Counted from the first letter of the stretch, positions 1 through 12,828 are shown. The stretch is DNA of 64,000 nt from Elymus sibiricus (GCA_039707655.1 CM077673.1:266146288-266210287); one strand, 5' to 3'. Made by a program: numbers and translations. The notes: generated from the letters alone by a model not told the origin.

Positions 1-590
1 CCTACGATAAGATAGTTCTTTCAATGATTTGTGGATTCTAGGGACTCTAGGAAATTATGTAAAACTCCATCGATATTGGATTTATAGGAGTAGTGAGTCG
101 TGGCATTTAAGGACCACTTGATTGGACTCGTAGGAAATAAACAAGATCTTGGATTGGTATAATACGTGTTTCCTTAGAATAGAGGCGCAGTAGCTTAGAC
201 CTTGGATAAATTAGCTGAGCACTTGGATTTGTAGTGTCTTAATCAAGCTTAGCAGCTTGCATGCTTCACCTGAGGATTTTTACATAGGGATATATATGAG
301 TTGGCTATAGTATACATATATGATTTGGTTTAGTCCATCCCTCAAAACCATGGAGATGTGAATAGCATGAGTAATATTGGAACTGGCCTATATGTGATGA
401 TACCCTCGATGAGATAGGTTGTTTTTGTTTGGAGTAATAGGTAGGACTATGGGCATCCAAGAACTGTGCTCAAGGATAAGATGATAGACGTTCACTCACA
501 TCCTAAGATCCTTGAAACCCCTAAGCTTTACCGAGCCACAACATGGTCAGATCACGACCATAGTCCTTGTCTCTAAGTCGAAAGACTATA
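1..590. other. Left edge, no gene recognised
   Basis: AT-rich sequence without a convincing open frame on either strand. There is no LTR terminus, terminal inverted repeat or tandem array that I can recognise. It may be flank or internal sequence of element A, into which the truncated element to its right was inserted, but nothing in the sequence proves this. Confidence 0.5.
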
Positions 591-1976
591 GCCAGTACTC
601 CACCTTGACCACCACCCACCCTTTCCGCAAGGAAGGTGGACACGAACAACTGCTGGTGCCTCGCGGCGCGAATGGCGACCTGGCAGCAGGCTTCCCCGAA
701 GGGCGAGGGTCGGCCCCCCGTGGGTCATCCCGACGCACCAAGTCGGGCGCCGAGACCCGCGGGTATCCGTTCTCGGGCTCCGAGGGAACGTCCGCCCCAG
801 GCCCGCTGACGGGGGGGGGGGGGGTGGAGCGGGTGGTCTCGCCCCCCCCCCCCATGTGGGGTGCAGCTCGTCAGGTCACCCCTTCCTGTTGGCTTCCGGC
901 TTCTCCCTCGAGGCTCCTTGCCTCGAGGCCTTTGAGGAGCTTGACGTCGGTTCGCTCGGCCCAGCCATCACCCCGTGGGCGTGCTTGACGGGCCCCCACA
1001 TACCTGCATACCAATGTTAGCGTAATACGTCTTGAAGAAGCTACCTGTGGGTTGCAGATGATGGGTGGGGTGCCGGTCATCTGCGGCCCGTCCGCGGACG
1101 CCGTAGTTTCGAGGTCGCTCGAGGCATCGAGGGAGGCAGCCTATCGTGACTCCTTGAGGGAGGAAGCGCCTCCGCCGACCTCACGCTTCGGGAGGGCGGC
1201 ATCCGCTTGGATCACTTGGGTGCCGGGGGAATGGCCGCATGTCATTCACGTCGCCCAAAGCTCCTGATTGCTCCCGAGCCCCCGAGCCACGCCAGGCGTT
1301 CCCATTCGTCCTGGGCGGCGGTGGTAAGGAGGGACAGTCGCGGGGGCAATCCTCGTCGGGGCTGCCCCTGGACAACCTGGCAGCCGGCCTCGCTCTGGTC
1401 CATCGGAGATGCTTTCGCGGGGCGGGTCACGCGGCATGTCCCCCGCCGGCGGGGCGCACAAACGGCACATAAGCCGGGCCAGCCAGCCCACCCTTCGGTG
1501 GGCCAAGGCTCGATCCTGCGCCATGCCGAAGGCCAGCCGGCTCTCTGCGAGGGGGAGGTGGCGGCGGCACCCCATGCGCCATGCCTCTAGCTCCCATCGG
1601 AGGTGGATCGAGCAAGGAGGCGTTCGGGTTCTTCCGGCGGTGGTGACGAGTCCCGCAGCACGGCCCATGCAAGCGTCGTAGACGGCATCCGCTGGGCGGC
1701 GGCGAAGCAGCCTGCACGCCATGAGCAGTGCGGCTCGCGCGTTCATGCGCTTTGGCCGAGCGCGGGAGGAGGGGGATGTAGCGGTGCGCCCATCACCATG
1801 CACGAATGGGCGCATGGGGGAGTGGCAGCCGCCAGCATGATCCGCGGGCGCAGTTCGCACGACGCGGGCCACTCGACGCTTGGCGCGCACACAGCAAGCT
1901 TCGGCCATGGGGTCAGCGGGGCAGAGTCTGAACGGAGTCGAAGGACGATGCCGCACCCCCTACCTGGCGCGCCAAA
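591..1976 (-). mobile_element. Truncated leader of LTR element Z
   Basis: GC-rich block directly downstream (on the minus strand) of the LTR and primer-binding site of element Z, so it should be Z's 5' leader and perhaps the start of gag. A 236-codon open frame lies at 1246-1956 on minus, rich in Arg, Ala and Pro. It has no domain I recognise and overlaps open frames on the other strand, as expected of GC-rich non-coding DNA. No partner LTR appears to the left, so Z is truncated. A G14 run (811-824) faces a C12 run (842-853). Confidence 0.5.
1957..1974 (-). promoter_or_regulatory. Primer-binding site of element Z
   Basis: Read on minus, the sequence is TGGCGCGCCAGGTAGGGG, two bases after the LTR end CTGACA. 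It differs by one base from the PBS of element E at 32272-32289. This suggests Z belongs to the same broad Tat-like gypsy group. I do not assign the tRNA. Confidence 0.75.
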
Positions 1977-2719
1977 TGTCAGAATCGGGGCTCCGGGGAC
2001 CAAAGAGAGGTTTGAACTCTGGGGTGCGCCATCTCTCCAACTACGCTCACTCTTCCTACTTGTCTGAATTGCTTGGTTTGAGAGAGGAGAATAAAATCTG
2101 TTCTCTTCAGGATGACCCCTCTTCCTACTTATATGGCCTTGGCCCTCTTCCCCAAAAACATTCGGCGTGAAGGGTCACCACAATTGGCCAGTTCGAAGGG
2201 GGGCAGAACCGAGGCCTACCCTGACTAAGGTAGTCTTCGCCTGCAAAAGCTTCTTGTTGTGACGCATTGGTGGGCTCGGGGATGACCTTCATCTTGGCGA
2301 GCCCCTACCCTGGTCTCCTTGTGTCGAACGGGAAAACGTCGGGGTCCTCTTTTGGAACCGTCAGGCTGGTTTGGTTCCCTTATCACCAAAAGGGAAAGAT
2401 TCCATCGTTCGTAATGGCTCTCCCACCTCTCGTGCTACTGAGCGCGGCGCGCATCACCCATGTGACCGCTCAGGGCTGCACAACCTCACTCAGCCACCCG
2501 CGGCTGCCCCGTCCCGCAAGGGCCTCGGCGGACACCTTCACGAAGGGGTTCCATGGGGCCCTCAGCGATCCCGCTCGCGGTGCAACTCGCGAGTCATGGG
2601 CCCTCGCGAGGGCCTCATTCGCAAAGTTCGCTGGCGGGTCGCGCATGGCCTAAGGCTCGCGCCGCGTCCCGGGCCATAGGCAGATGGGCCTGGATACCCC
2701 CGGTCCCAAAGGTCCGACA
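1977..2719 (-). repeat. LTR of element Z (minus)
   Basis: On the plus strand it begins TGTCAGAATCGG immediately beside the PBS and probably ends AGGTCCGACA at 2719, giving a TG...CA LTR of 743 bp with related termini (TGTCGG/CTGACA on minus). The inner end is fixed by the PBS. The outer end is my best guess, because the second LTR and the second target-site copy are not visible. Confidence 0.6.
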
Positions 2720-3738
2720 ACGGTGTTGGTCTTCTCATATTCTCCGGTATAACTCTTTCACTGAGGCTCTTCTAGTAGGGGTGTGACCTTTTACTCAAAT
2801 CTTGTGTCCTTTCATCCTGGTAAGGTTCTTCCGAGACTGGGTCTTCTTAACTGACAAGTTTGTCTCCAATACTAAATAACTATCTAAATCTCCTGGTGGT
2901 CAGTCAATTAATGGTTTCTCCTGCAGGAAATGGGTCAGGGTTAAATCTCACCGTGTACTTACGACCGGCAATGGTTGCCCGTACGGGGTTCCATCGTCCT
3001 GCCATTCTAAGGTTTTTGGATTGTCATACCGGCACTACACTAGGGTTTCAGGTCTCTCTGATTTCCATAACCATATGATAGTTCATGATAGAAGTATCCA
3101 GTATGGGGGCCAATCCATCCCATACTTGAATCATTACTACATACAAAGATAGTGAATCACGTATTCTAACACTTGGGCATCCTCACAAGCAATGCAGAAT
3201 TTATCTTGTTGACGAACTAAGTTCTGATAATTCCATTCATTCTGCAAGCTTAACAAAACATATATCGTTTCTTCACAACTCTCGAGTTGTCATATTCTCC
3301 TATCTAACGTCTGCTGACGATATCACAACTTCTTCTAAATTTCTTCCTTCAACAAGGTAGTGCCTTTTCTTGGGCCTGGGTTTTATGGGCCCACTTCAAC
3401 ACCTGTACAACTTTAACTCATCCTTTGAGTTACTATTGTTACATATTCCTCATTAAATCTATTAGTACTTCATTCCTTCATAATCTTGGGGTAACCATCA
3501 TATTAAAATAATTCTCAGACTTGTTTTTGTCCAAAGTCTACTCTGTGGAATACATTTTCTTTCCATTGGTTTGTTTACCATTATAAGGTTTTGGTTCATC
3601 CATAAATCATATTCTTTTCATAACCAATCCTTTATTACATCCTTAATCACTTCTCAAAACTACAAATTCAAAAGTACTTTATTACAAATGCTACCATCCA
3701 CATAGTTTGATATGGTCAAGCATTACTTCAATCATTAT

Positions 3739-4206
3739 TCATTTGTCCTCAGAACATTTAGTCCCACTGGAATTGTGTGATGTGCTCCTTGAAATCATCA
3801 ATCTTTGTTTCAACATGGTGGCCAGCTTCATCTCCATCATCTCTACATGCATGTCTCTCAGGTATTGCTGAGTGTGATGGAGTTGCTTCAAGTATTTCTC
3901 CAAACTGACGTATGACTTCCATGGCAACTTCACAAACAAATTGGAAGAAAGTTGCTCGTGGTACACGTGAGATGAAAAAGTATTGCCACATAGTCTTTCG
4001 ACAAACTATTTCCCACAGTGAAGGTGAACATCCACATACCAAAGTTCCACTCCATTTTCCATGAAGGTGTAGCCTTTATAAACTAAATCTCCTTCAAGGT
4101 GTATATGCTTCATCATGTCCTTCAGGATTTTTGGGTAGTCATGATCACTAGTCAGGGTCATGATCATTTTTGAGCCCTTGAGGAAAGACTCATAAAGGGT
4201 TGTCAT
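3739..4206 (-). pseudogene. Broken ORF in leader of element A
   Basis: Two minus-strand open frames (4006-4206 and 3739-3966, with 3758-4042 in an overlapping frame) look like pieces of one protein. The first includes a hydrophobic and aromatic segment with YKGYTFMENGVELWYVDVH; the second is helical and charged. I do not recognise a domain. Position between a retrotransposon PBS and the expected gag suggests a decayed pre-gag ORF of the kind seen in grass gypsy elements. This is inference; it could also be unrelated leader sequence. Confidence 0.35.
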
Positions 4207-4699
4207 CTCCAGGTGTAAGAAAATGGGTACTCAGATTAATGTATGTATCTACTTGGTTGAAATTTTGTTGTCTTGTGAAAAGGTTTTGTGGTCAGCTTGT
4301 CCATGGGTTCAAGGCTTTGGTCTGGGGAAGATAAAGAGAGACAAACCCATCCGCAATCAACAAACAATTCCTAGCTCAAAGTTTCTACCGTTTGTAATGG
4401 GCTGGTTTCCTATGGTTTCGTTATCAAGTCTTCATTACTTCGGGTCTTCAATACTCGGGAGTTTTCCAATTGCTAATGCTTCTCCCATATGAAGGCCTGA
4501 TGTTATTCTTCCATAACTTACATCTCTCAAGGAGTATCGTATCTATCCAACCACTCAATAAACACAAGATAATAACAACCAAACATTCATTTATTCAATC
4601 AATTCTATAGTATCGCCACCCACATAAGCTTGGTATGGTCAGATACTTTAATCGCAAAAACTTTCAAGTTTATTCTCTGATGGTGGGGCTACTACTAAG

Positions 4700-5428
4700 C
4701 TAGCTTATTCTGGTCTTCATCTCCAATGGGCTTCTTCTGGTCGTGCTTGATCTTCTCAAGTTCTTCTGCCAGATCATCCCTGTTGACGTGGAGTTTCGTG
4801 TGACGTCCCTGTATTTCCTGGAGTTGTGTCTCGAGCTTCTGGATCTAAACATCCTTGGCATGTGCCATGGTCCGACTATCCTTCAGTTCCTGATGAATCT
4901 TTTGGATCTCCAGGTCTTGCTTCTCCTGCTTGGCTACCTTTAGCTTCTGGGCCATTAGTTCCTCACGAAGTGCTTCCTTGTCAAATAAAGCTTCTAGAAG
5001 GTCCATTTGAAGGTTCTTGATGTAATGCTCCAGTTCTTGATTATACACCAGCAAGGGTGAAAACTTCATCTTCTGCTTGTTCGTCAAGATGATATGTGCT
5101 CCATCAGCCTGCTGCCATCCAAACTTCCCGGAGAAGTGGTTGCCTAGCAAAGCATGATGACGATAGCATAACCGTGCAATAGCATCATGGACGAAAGTGT
5201 TTATGACCATATCACAATCATGATTTAACGTCCCATAAGTGATGTCTTCAATCTTGGGGTCTCATTTACGAAAAAAAACTTGAGTCTTGATGCCCCATGA
5301 TCCAAATTTCCTCTTACACACCTTGATCTCAGGTATCGGCAGCTTTAGTAGTTTGACAAGGTCCACAACGAATGGGCCTCCGAGAACATCCTCGTAGTGC
5401 TCTCTTTTGTTCAGAGTGTAGCTCTCCA
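4700..5428 (-). pseudogene. Broken pre-gag ORF of element A
   Basis: The longest clean frame is 4845-5210 (121 codons) and ends in a charged helical, probably coiled-coil stretch containing ELEHYIKNLQMDLLEALFDK. Upstream, an ATG at 5428 opens a related-looking frame (begins MESYTLNKREHYEDV) that breaks near an eight-T run around 5270, consistent with a frameshift or nonsense change. The protein lies about 130 bp from the PBS, ahead of where gag should start. No known domain is recognised. I read it as a lineage-specific leader ORF, decayed. Confidence 0.45.
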
Positions 5429-5561
5429 TCTATAATTTGAAAGAGGGAAAGTTCAGTAAAAGAATTAAGAGGTTACGAGAGTAGTATAAAATAAAAGTTG
5501 TTCCTATCAGGGTCTTCCTATTTCTAAGACATTTTCTAGGGCCAAGTCCTACATTCAACAT

Positions 5562-5575
5562 GTGGTCTGATACCA
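5562..5575 (-). promoter_or_regulatory. PBS of element A (initiator Met tRNA type)
   Basis: On minus the sequence reads TGGTATCAGACCAC, four bases after the LTR end GTCGCTACA. TGGTATCAGA is the usual start of a PBS complementary to plant initiator Met tRNA. This fixes the minus orientation of element A and the inner end of its 5' LTR. Confidence 0.85.
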
Positions 5576-5579
5576 TCTA

Positions 5580-8500
5580 TGTAGCGACCCGACCCAAATG
5601 GATCGGTGCCTCTGTGCTTTCTATGCCACCCCTCGATCAGCATGCTGGCACACACAGTACTTCGATGAATACCATAACATCAGATGTAAAATAAATACCC
5701 TAGATCCAGAGTATACCTTATATCAAAGCGGAAAAAATCATTAAGGGTGTGGTGTTCCATCAACGCCAATGGCAAGTTGAGTGTAGATCATAGCCCTATA
5801 TCATAACTTTTACTCATGGTAGAAATTACTGCAACATGATACGTTGCATCCGTGTAGGTCAGTACATTGAATGTACCTGTAAGATCACAATAGTGGAAGA
5901 CAATAAAGACTAGTCTACATGTAATAAGGCTTTGTGGCTCTGTGTCTGAGTTTTTGCATAAAAGCTGGTTTTATTTTCTTTTTCCTACAACAAAGGAATA
6001 ACAGGAGTCTTTACTACAGAGTTAACTACCATGACATGGTTCCGCCAACCGATGTCTCATAGGCCACAAGTAACATAAGTTGCCAACAATTAGTTATCAG
6101 CCCGGTGTTGAGAGTTCAGAGATAGATCCAAGTCCAGAGACTCAAATTGTCCGTAACCAGGGACACGACTAATCGATTAGGTTTTAACCCTTCAGAGTGT
6201 TGTGCACTTTACCCACAAGAACCGTTCCCTCCTTGTAAGTCCTCGCACTACGGGGTGTTTGATAACAGGATGAACGAATCATGGTGTTTCAAAGAGTTCC
6301 CCTGACCACTGTCTGGTGCCCATCCAATCCTACCGTTAACTACATCTGCTAGCACCATCCCAACCAGAGTCACTACTAAGGTCAACAAAGCCAGAGGCCA
6401 TAGTGAGTTGTGGTTGCACAGGTAATCTTTCGGGCATGAAGTACTCTTCCGTCTCTTTGAGTCTGGGTGAAGCTTTCCGCAAGATGTCATGGCACTTCTC
6501 CATGCATCCCGGCCATCCACTGGTTCCTCCAAGGTGCTCATCAAACCATCCTTCACCCAGTACTGTGTATTGAAATCATATCTTGAGTCTCAAAGTCTTG
6601 AGGTCTTGAAGATGCAGGCCTTGAAGATGCCATCGTGAAGTAGTCGCCTTTGACATAGGGTCCTCCTTGTTACACCACTCATGAACACTCATACCAAACC
6701 CCGTCTACTATAGCATAGCATTAAAACTAAAAAAGTGTACCGAGGCTTGATAACAGGGAGATGGGTTCCTACCTCATGCATTCTACTCAACTACAAGAAT
6801 TCAATATAACTACTAGAGGGATTTGTTGATCGGTAACACTAAATACAATTAAAGATAGGTATAAATCAAATGGTCATAGTGAACTTGCCTGGTATTGTTG
6901 ATGAAGTTTAATCACTCTCACAAACAACTTGATAGAACTATTCATCACTCCCCGATGAAAATCTATATAGTCAACAAGACATTCATATAAGCAAACATTC
7001 TAGCACTCAAAATAACAATCAACAAATAAGATGAATTCAAGAAATCAATAAGAAAAAATCCAATACAAACCAAAGAAAACTAATAGGGAAAACTATAAAG
7101 AATCTACTAAGAAAATTTACAACAAAGAAAAATACTAAACTTCTAAATTAACATAAAATAAAAATATAAAACAACTAAGTTAACAGAAAGTATTTTTCGT
7201 AAACTTTTACTAGAAAAAAGAAACAAAGAAAAAGCTTTTGTAAATCCCTACTTATGACCTATATAAGGTTTTACTATAAAACTAAATAAAAATAATATTT
7301 TAACTACAAATAAAAGTGGTTGATGTTGACTAACAGAAACAAACAAAGAATTTGTCAAAAGTGACAAAAGGAAATAATTTAAAATTATTACAAACAACAA
7401 AGAAAAGACTAAAGCAAAACTATAAGTAAAATTGTATTGTTTTTCTAAACCCTACTTTAAATAACCCTAAAAATAAAATACTAAATACTACTGGATAAAC
7501 AATTCTACTAGTGACTAGGAGCAAAAAGATCAAATAAAAATCTATTTTTAAACTCAAGTTATTCACAAATTATTGATTTGGGCAAATTTTAAAAAATTCA
7601 AATTTAAACTATGAAAACATGAAATGCTTTTGGATCTACAGAAACTACACATTTTTTTTGAATCCGTAGCTATTAGAATCACTCAATTTGGATAAGTAGA
7701 CTAATAGATACGAGGTTGGTCGCTGGAGTTGGGGAAGACAAGCTCGGATCTGATGTTGTAGTGGCTCTCGGAGGAAGGCAAGCACGAGACAGGGAAGAGG
7801 AGGTCTCAGCAACCTTGGGAAGGCAGTGTCATGGGCGGTCCGAGCCTGGGTCATCGTGGAATGTCACCCAGTGTTGACGAACTCCGGCGAGTTCGTGCGG
7901 TTGACGGAGTGGGCGAGGAGAGCTCCCGAGGGGGAAATTGGTCAAGGGGATTGGGAGGGACCTCGGGGTGGTTTATATAGGGGCGAGGAGGGCCGAGGGT
8001 GCGGCATCAAGCCGAGAAAAATCCGGCCATTACCGGATTTCCGACGAGCGAGGATCTCGGCATTGATGGCCATAAAGGCGCGGGGTGGCGGAGAATAAAG
8101 GTGCGGAGCGGGGGGAGCTTCCTCGGGCGAGAAGTGGAAGGAAAGGGGGGCCTGGGCATGGGGATCGTGCAGCCTTGGCGTGCGGTTGCGATATGGAGCT
8201 CAGTGTTGTGAGGTTGAGCATGACATCGAGGGAGGCTGGGCCTCACGTGGGTTGTGTTTTTTTAAACAATGAAAAGTAGGAACAAAATACAAAATAATAA
8301 TACATTTTATATAGGCATATTGTATATCCAAATTATGAGGAGAAAACATCCTAAAACATGAACTATTTTTCAGAGGCAAAATAAAAACTTACTAAAAATA
8401 TATTTTTTGAAAATTCCAAATAAAACCAAATTTGACTTTCAATTCTTTTGGCATTATTTTCTTCTGACTTTTTTGTTTCAAGGGTCATGTTACTTCCTCT

Positions 8501-8689
8501 CATACTTTTTGATCAAAGTATTTTGTCAGGGATTTTTGAATATAATCCAAATGCCATTTTGAAATGAAGGCAAAGCAAAACTCTAAAATTCAAATGCCAT
8601 TGTGAAAATGGCCTCTCACTTCCCACTCTATTTCCAATATTTGAAGAAGTCATATTATCTCCCCTCATGAGAATCATTGAGTGGCATGC
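5580..8689 (-). repeat. 5' LTR of element A, interrupted by element B
   Basis: The inner end is TGTAGCGACCCG on plus (CTACA on minus) beside the PBS. The block runs 3,110 bp to the start of element B at 8690 without a clear outer terminus of its own, so I infer that B inserted into this LTR and the rest lies beyond B. It has an AT-rich part (6700-7650), a GC-rich part (7690-8250) and a TATA box on minus near 7975. Open frames inside it overlap each other on both strands and look like non-coding LTR sequence. Confidence 0.7.
7969..7983 (-). promoter_or_regulatory. TATA box of element A LTR
   Basis: On minus the sequence is CCCCTATATAAACC, a strong plant TATA box inside the LTR, followed by GC-rich sequence. 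Transcription would start about 30 bp downstream (near 7940) and run leftwards through the PBS. Position and orientation agree with the LTR. Confidence 0.6.
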
Positions 8690-11600
8690 TGTAACACCCC
8701 CATGTATTAAGCTGCAGTGCTCCCTCATGATTATGCTAAGTCACTTTGATTTGCAATGCTTGATCACTTGGGTTCAAATCTCATTTCAAATTCCACCTCT
8801 GATTTCAATTCAAATTTAAAGTGAGAAATTAAATTCACCAACATGGTCGAAAAATAGTTCACCATTTAGCGAATATTCCATAACAAATATTGGTTAAGGA
8901 AAAATACATCACCTAATTGCTTGTTTGGCCCCTAGCATTTAAAACAGAGCCAAAACAACATTTTAAATGTTTTTCTAATTTATGAAAAATCCAAATTAAC
9001 TCAAATGTCTTCCAATTTTTTGTGGCAGTGCTAAATATTGCAAGGTAATTATGTGACCAAGCCCTACATTTTACACAATTCAAATGGTATTCAAAATTAA
9101 AAAAGAAAGCAGGAAAAAAACTCCCATGTTCCCCTAGGCCTTAGTCCACAGGGACAGGCCCAAGCTGGCCCAGCCCAACCCCCTTGGTCACCTCCTACCT
9201 CCTGCAACAGGAGGGCGACCGAGGGCGCGCGCGCCTGCCCGTCACCCCGGACCAGCTCGCCGCCCCGCGCTGCCACGCCGCCGAAAGGATAAGGGCGCCA
9301 CCACGGCGCCTCGGGGACGCCTCCCCACCACTACCCCCACTCCCACTCGCTCACCCCCCTTCTCACTCGCCTTCTTCGCACGCGCCCGAGCGGGCTCGTC
9401 GACAACCTGCTGCCACCGTCGCGGCCACCAGTCACCCTAAGCCATGAGAAGGCGTCCGGGAGATCCGCCGGCCTCGACCTCAGCCTCTGCCCCACCAGTT
9501 GGAGACGGGAGCCCCTGCTTCGCCTCCAGCACCGTGGTCTTCCTCCTCGGGGACCCCCGCACACCGTCGTCGATCCCAGCCACGTCGAGCCTCCCCCGCA
9601 CCCACTTCTCTCACCTGCAAGACCGCGACAAGCTCCTGCCCAAACCCCCTCTCCTCTCCCCTCTTTTCCACGCCCGTTACCCCCTCGCCGACATGGCCGA
9701 ACATCGCCGCAGCCATGGCTCGTCGCAAGCACTCCTGCCGGCCACCGCAGCACGTACAACTGCCACCAGTGGATGCGCGTGAGCGCCAGGTCCCCGTAGA
9801 GCACCTCCACGCGCCTCCCCCGTGCTCCCTATGCTCGGGTCCGTCGAGCCCCGAGCTCCGGCGTCCGCTCCGGTGGTAGTCACTGGCGCTACCAGACTCA
9901 GCCGCTCCCACCGCCGCCAAACGATGCGACATCGAGCGCACGTTCGAATGGGCCAACCCATGGGTCCGGACACCACCTGTGCATGTTTTCCGCCCAACTC
10001 CGACGCGCCCCACCGCGGTTTTGGTCGCTGGAGCCCTCTCTGGCGGCGCCGCCAACGTGTCACTGATCGGGGCCCACCTTGGTAATTGTGAGTGGCCCCC
10101 CTGGCCCTAGTTGTCTGGGTTGACCCTGGTCAAGTGTGGTGACTAGGCAGCCCAGGCACTGACATGCGGGGCCCACCCCCCTTTTACTAACTAAACTTAG
10201 TAAATTAATTACTCTAACTTACTTAGACACTAACTAGTGGGCCCTGCTAGCTAATTAACAAAATTGGTTAGATTTAAACCTTGTTAATTAGACGTGTCAA
10301 TGCCAAGTAGGCCCATTTGGTCAGTTTGACCAGTCGAAGTCCATAGTTGACTACTGAGTGTGCAGTCAACTGGCCCCACTATCAACCTCTGAAGCACATC
10401 TGTGGGTACACTTCTGTGTACCTATAGCTTTTAGTATTTAATATATTTTCGAATTAATTTAATTACAGAATTTCAGAAAATCGTTTAAGCTTTGAAAATT
10501 CATATAAAATAAGCTATAACTCGGATGAAAATAATTTATACATGAAAATTGCCCTGAAAAATATAACGAATCCGAATATGCTATCCACTCATGTGTCACA
10601 TGCCTCTAACATGATGAACATGGATCCTTCCCCTCTAATTCATCTGTCCGGAATCTGCCAAACATCGAGAAAACATTCCTAGATGTTTTCTCGCTCCGTC
10701 TATAACGTGTAGCACTGCGTTAGGACAACCTTAGCACAACATATTGCCTTATCATGCATCACGATGCATTTGTTTGCTCTATATTTATTGTTTCTTCCCC
10801 CACTTCTCTCCGGTAGACCCCAAGACCGATGCTGCTACCGGGTACGACTACACATCTGGCGTCCAGCCACTTGTAGCATAGCTTCCAGGCAAGCAAAACC
10901 ACCTTGATCATTCCTATATCACCCATTCTTTATCTCTCATGCTTGCATTAGAATTTGAAATTGTATTTGATTGGTCCTATTCTGATGCATAGCCTGATTT
11001 TGTAGCTTGCTATTGTTACTTACCTGTCTATCCTATATGCTTAGTATAGGTTGGTTAGTGCTTGATCAGTGACCCCTCACCTTATCCATGTTACCCCGCT
11101 TCTTCACTGATGAATCGATCAAGGCACACATCACCAAAACCCCCCTTAGTTGTACGAATCTGCAGAGTTACTCTCGAGTACCGAGGGTGATACCACATAA
11201 CGCACTCCTGATGATAACTCTGTAGTGTAGCTAATCAGTCGTGGATTACAGAGGGTGATTCTCCTTCACCACTCCTGATAACGACTCTGTCGTGCAACTC
11301 CTCAAGTGTGAACCCTTCGAGGGAGATTCCTACAAGGTCACCATGACGGTTACATCGAGTGGAATCTATCGTGGGTGATTCCACAGATTCCCCCTTGATG
11401 CTTATGGACACTGGGTTAGTTTCACTTTACCCCAGAACCATGTTGTAGTCGGGATGGCCTCGAGGGGTACCCGCGAGAAAATGTGAAGTCAGGTTGAACG
11501 TGAGAGTACCCACGAGTGATGACCCGCGAGATAATTACGCGGCAAGGCCGAGCATTCTTAGCCCTTGTCGTAAGTCTGCGAGACGAGGCGTCGGGACCAC

Positions 11601-12813
11601 AGATCGTGAACCATTGATCATCTCCCCGCGCTCCCAAGACATTAACGGTTTGGATATCTGATACAAGTTGGCCTCTGGACTTTTTGCACTTACCACCACG
11701 CGGGAATAAGTATGGGCACTCTAAGTCATATGTTTCTTTCGAAAGTTGTTCAGACGCCAAAGTTGAGCGGCACGCGCCCGGGTGATCTGTGTAAGTAGTT
11801 GCCTTGTATAAAGAGGTAGCCAGTGCTGATCCCGGTCGTCCTCGCAACGTGTAGTATTGCAAAGGAAGATTGACCCGGGATCCCTTCGCATTTGGGATGT
11901 AGACCAGCGTGTTGGCCTCTCTGTTGAGCCTAGGTAGGACTACAGTGTGTCAATCAGCCGAGGCCGAGCATGTCCCAGAAAAGTGTGTTTGACCAGAGTT
12001 AATCGAGCGTGTTGGGTAAGTTTGTCCACCCCTGCAGGGAAGTATATCCATTTGAATAGTTGTGTCCACGGTAACGGACGCTCATAGAGTATCTCGATCT
12101 TATACTTGTGACACTAAACTGAAATGATGGCTCCGGGTTCGCTTTCTCGGTGGGAGTCGAGGAAGGATCTCTAGGCATTGCTACAACATACTTATTGCAT
12201 ATGTTATACCAATATGTACTCTTCTAATGGTAAAAGATGCTACAAGATGCTAGTCTTCGATAGGCTAGGCCTTCCCTTCTATTCTAGCATTTCTGCAGTA
12301 TAATCCATAGATACCCCCCCTTCCCCTTGATACTGATGCATATTTAGCATAGATCCGATGTAAGTCTTGCAAGTACTTTGGATGAGTACTCACAGTTGCT
12401 TTGCTCCCCTTTTACCCTTGATACGATTGCTGCGATCAGATGATGGAGCCTAGGAGCCAGCTGATCCCGCCGACGACTACTACTACCTCGATGGAGCCTA
12501 CTACTACGTGGAGGCCTCCAATGACCAGGAGTAGATAGGAGGCTCCCAGGCAGGAGGGTTGCGCCTTTTCAATCTCGATGTCGTTGTTTTGGTCAACCTT
12601 CTTAAGGCAAACTTGTTTAATTATGTATGTACTCAGATATTGTTGCTTCCGCTGACTTATGTATTCCAGCCTTTATGGCCCTGCTTGTAATATAAAGCTT
12701 TATGTTTGAATTTGTGTCTAGAGTTGTGTTGTGATATCTTCCCGTGAGTCTCTGATCTTGATCGTGCGCAATTGTGTGTATGATTAGTGCATGATTAAGA
12801 CGGGGGCGTCACA
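8690..12813 (+). repeat. 5' LTR of element B (4.1 kb)
   Basis: Starts TGTAACACCCCC and ends GGGCGTCACA, with the Met-tRNA-type PBS three bases later. Length is 4,124 bp, long for an LTR but normal for some chromovirus (Tekay/Del-like) gypsy families of cereals. It includes a GC-rich island at about 9170-10090 and, at 11150-11350, imperfect repeats of the form ACTCCTGATnnnAACTCTGT. The partner LTR is outside the window, so the candidate target duplication CATGC (8685-8689) cannot be checked. Confidence 0.8.
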
Positions 12814-12816
12814 AGT

Positions 12817-12828
12817 TGGTATCAGAGT
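12817..12828 (+). promoter_or_regulatory. PBS of element B
   Basis: TGGTATCAGAGT lies three bases after the LTR end. It matches the standard plant retrotransposon PBS complementary to initiator Met tRNA (TGGTATCAGAGC) except for the last base. Confidence 0.9.

Larger units (their letters stand above)
2720..5579 (-). mobile_element. Internal leader region of element A (minus)
   Basis: This stretch lies directly downstream, on the minus strand, of the PBS and 5' LTR of element A. It holds only broken open frames (listed separately at 3739-4206 and 4700-5428) and otherwise AT-rich non-coding sequence. I see no gag, protease or pol motifs. The element's remaining coding region would be left of the window or lost. 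Confidence 0.55.

Noticed and set aside
512..1956. Overlapping open frames up to 236 codons near the left edge
   Set aside because: High GC suppresses stop codons; frames overlap on both strands with no recognisable protein, within the leader of element Z.
9184..10085. Several overlapping open frames of 80-190 codons on both strands
   Set aside because: They lie in a GC-rich part of element B's LTR, overlap in many frames, are low-complexity (Pro/Arg/Ala) and show no domain.
11422..11862. 146-codon minus-strand frame
   Set aside because: Entirely inside the LTR of element B, with no motif or coding character.
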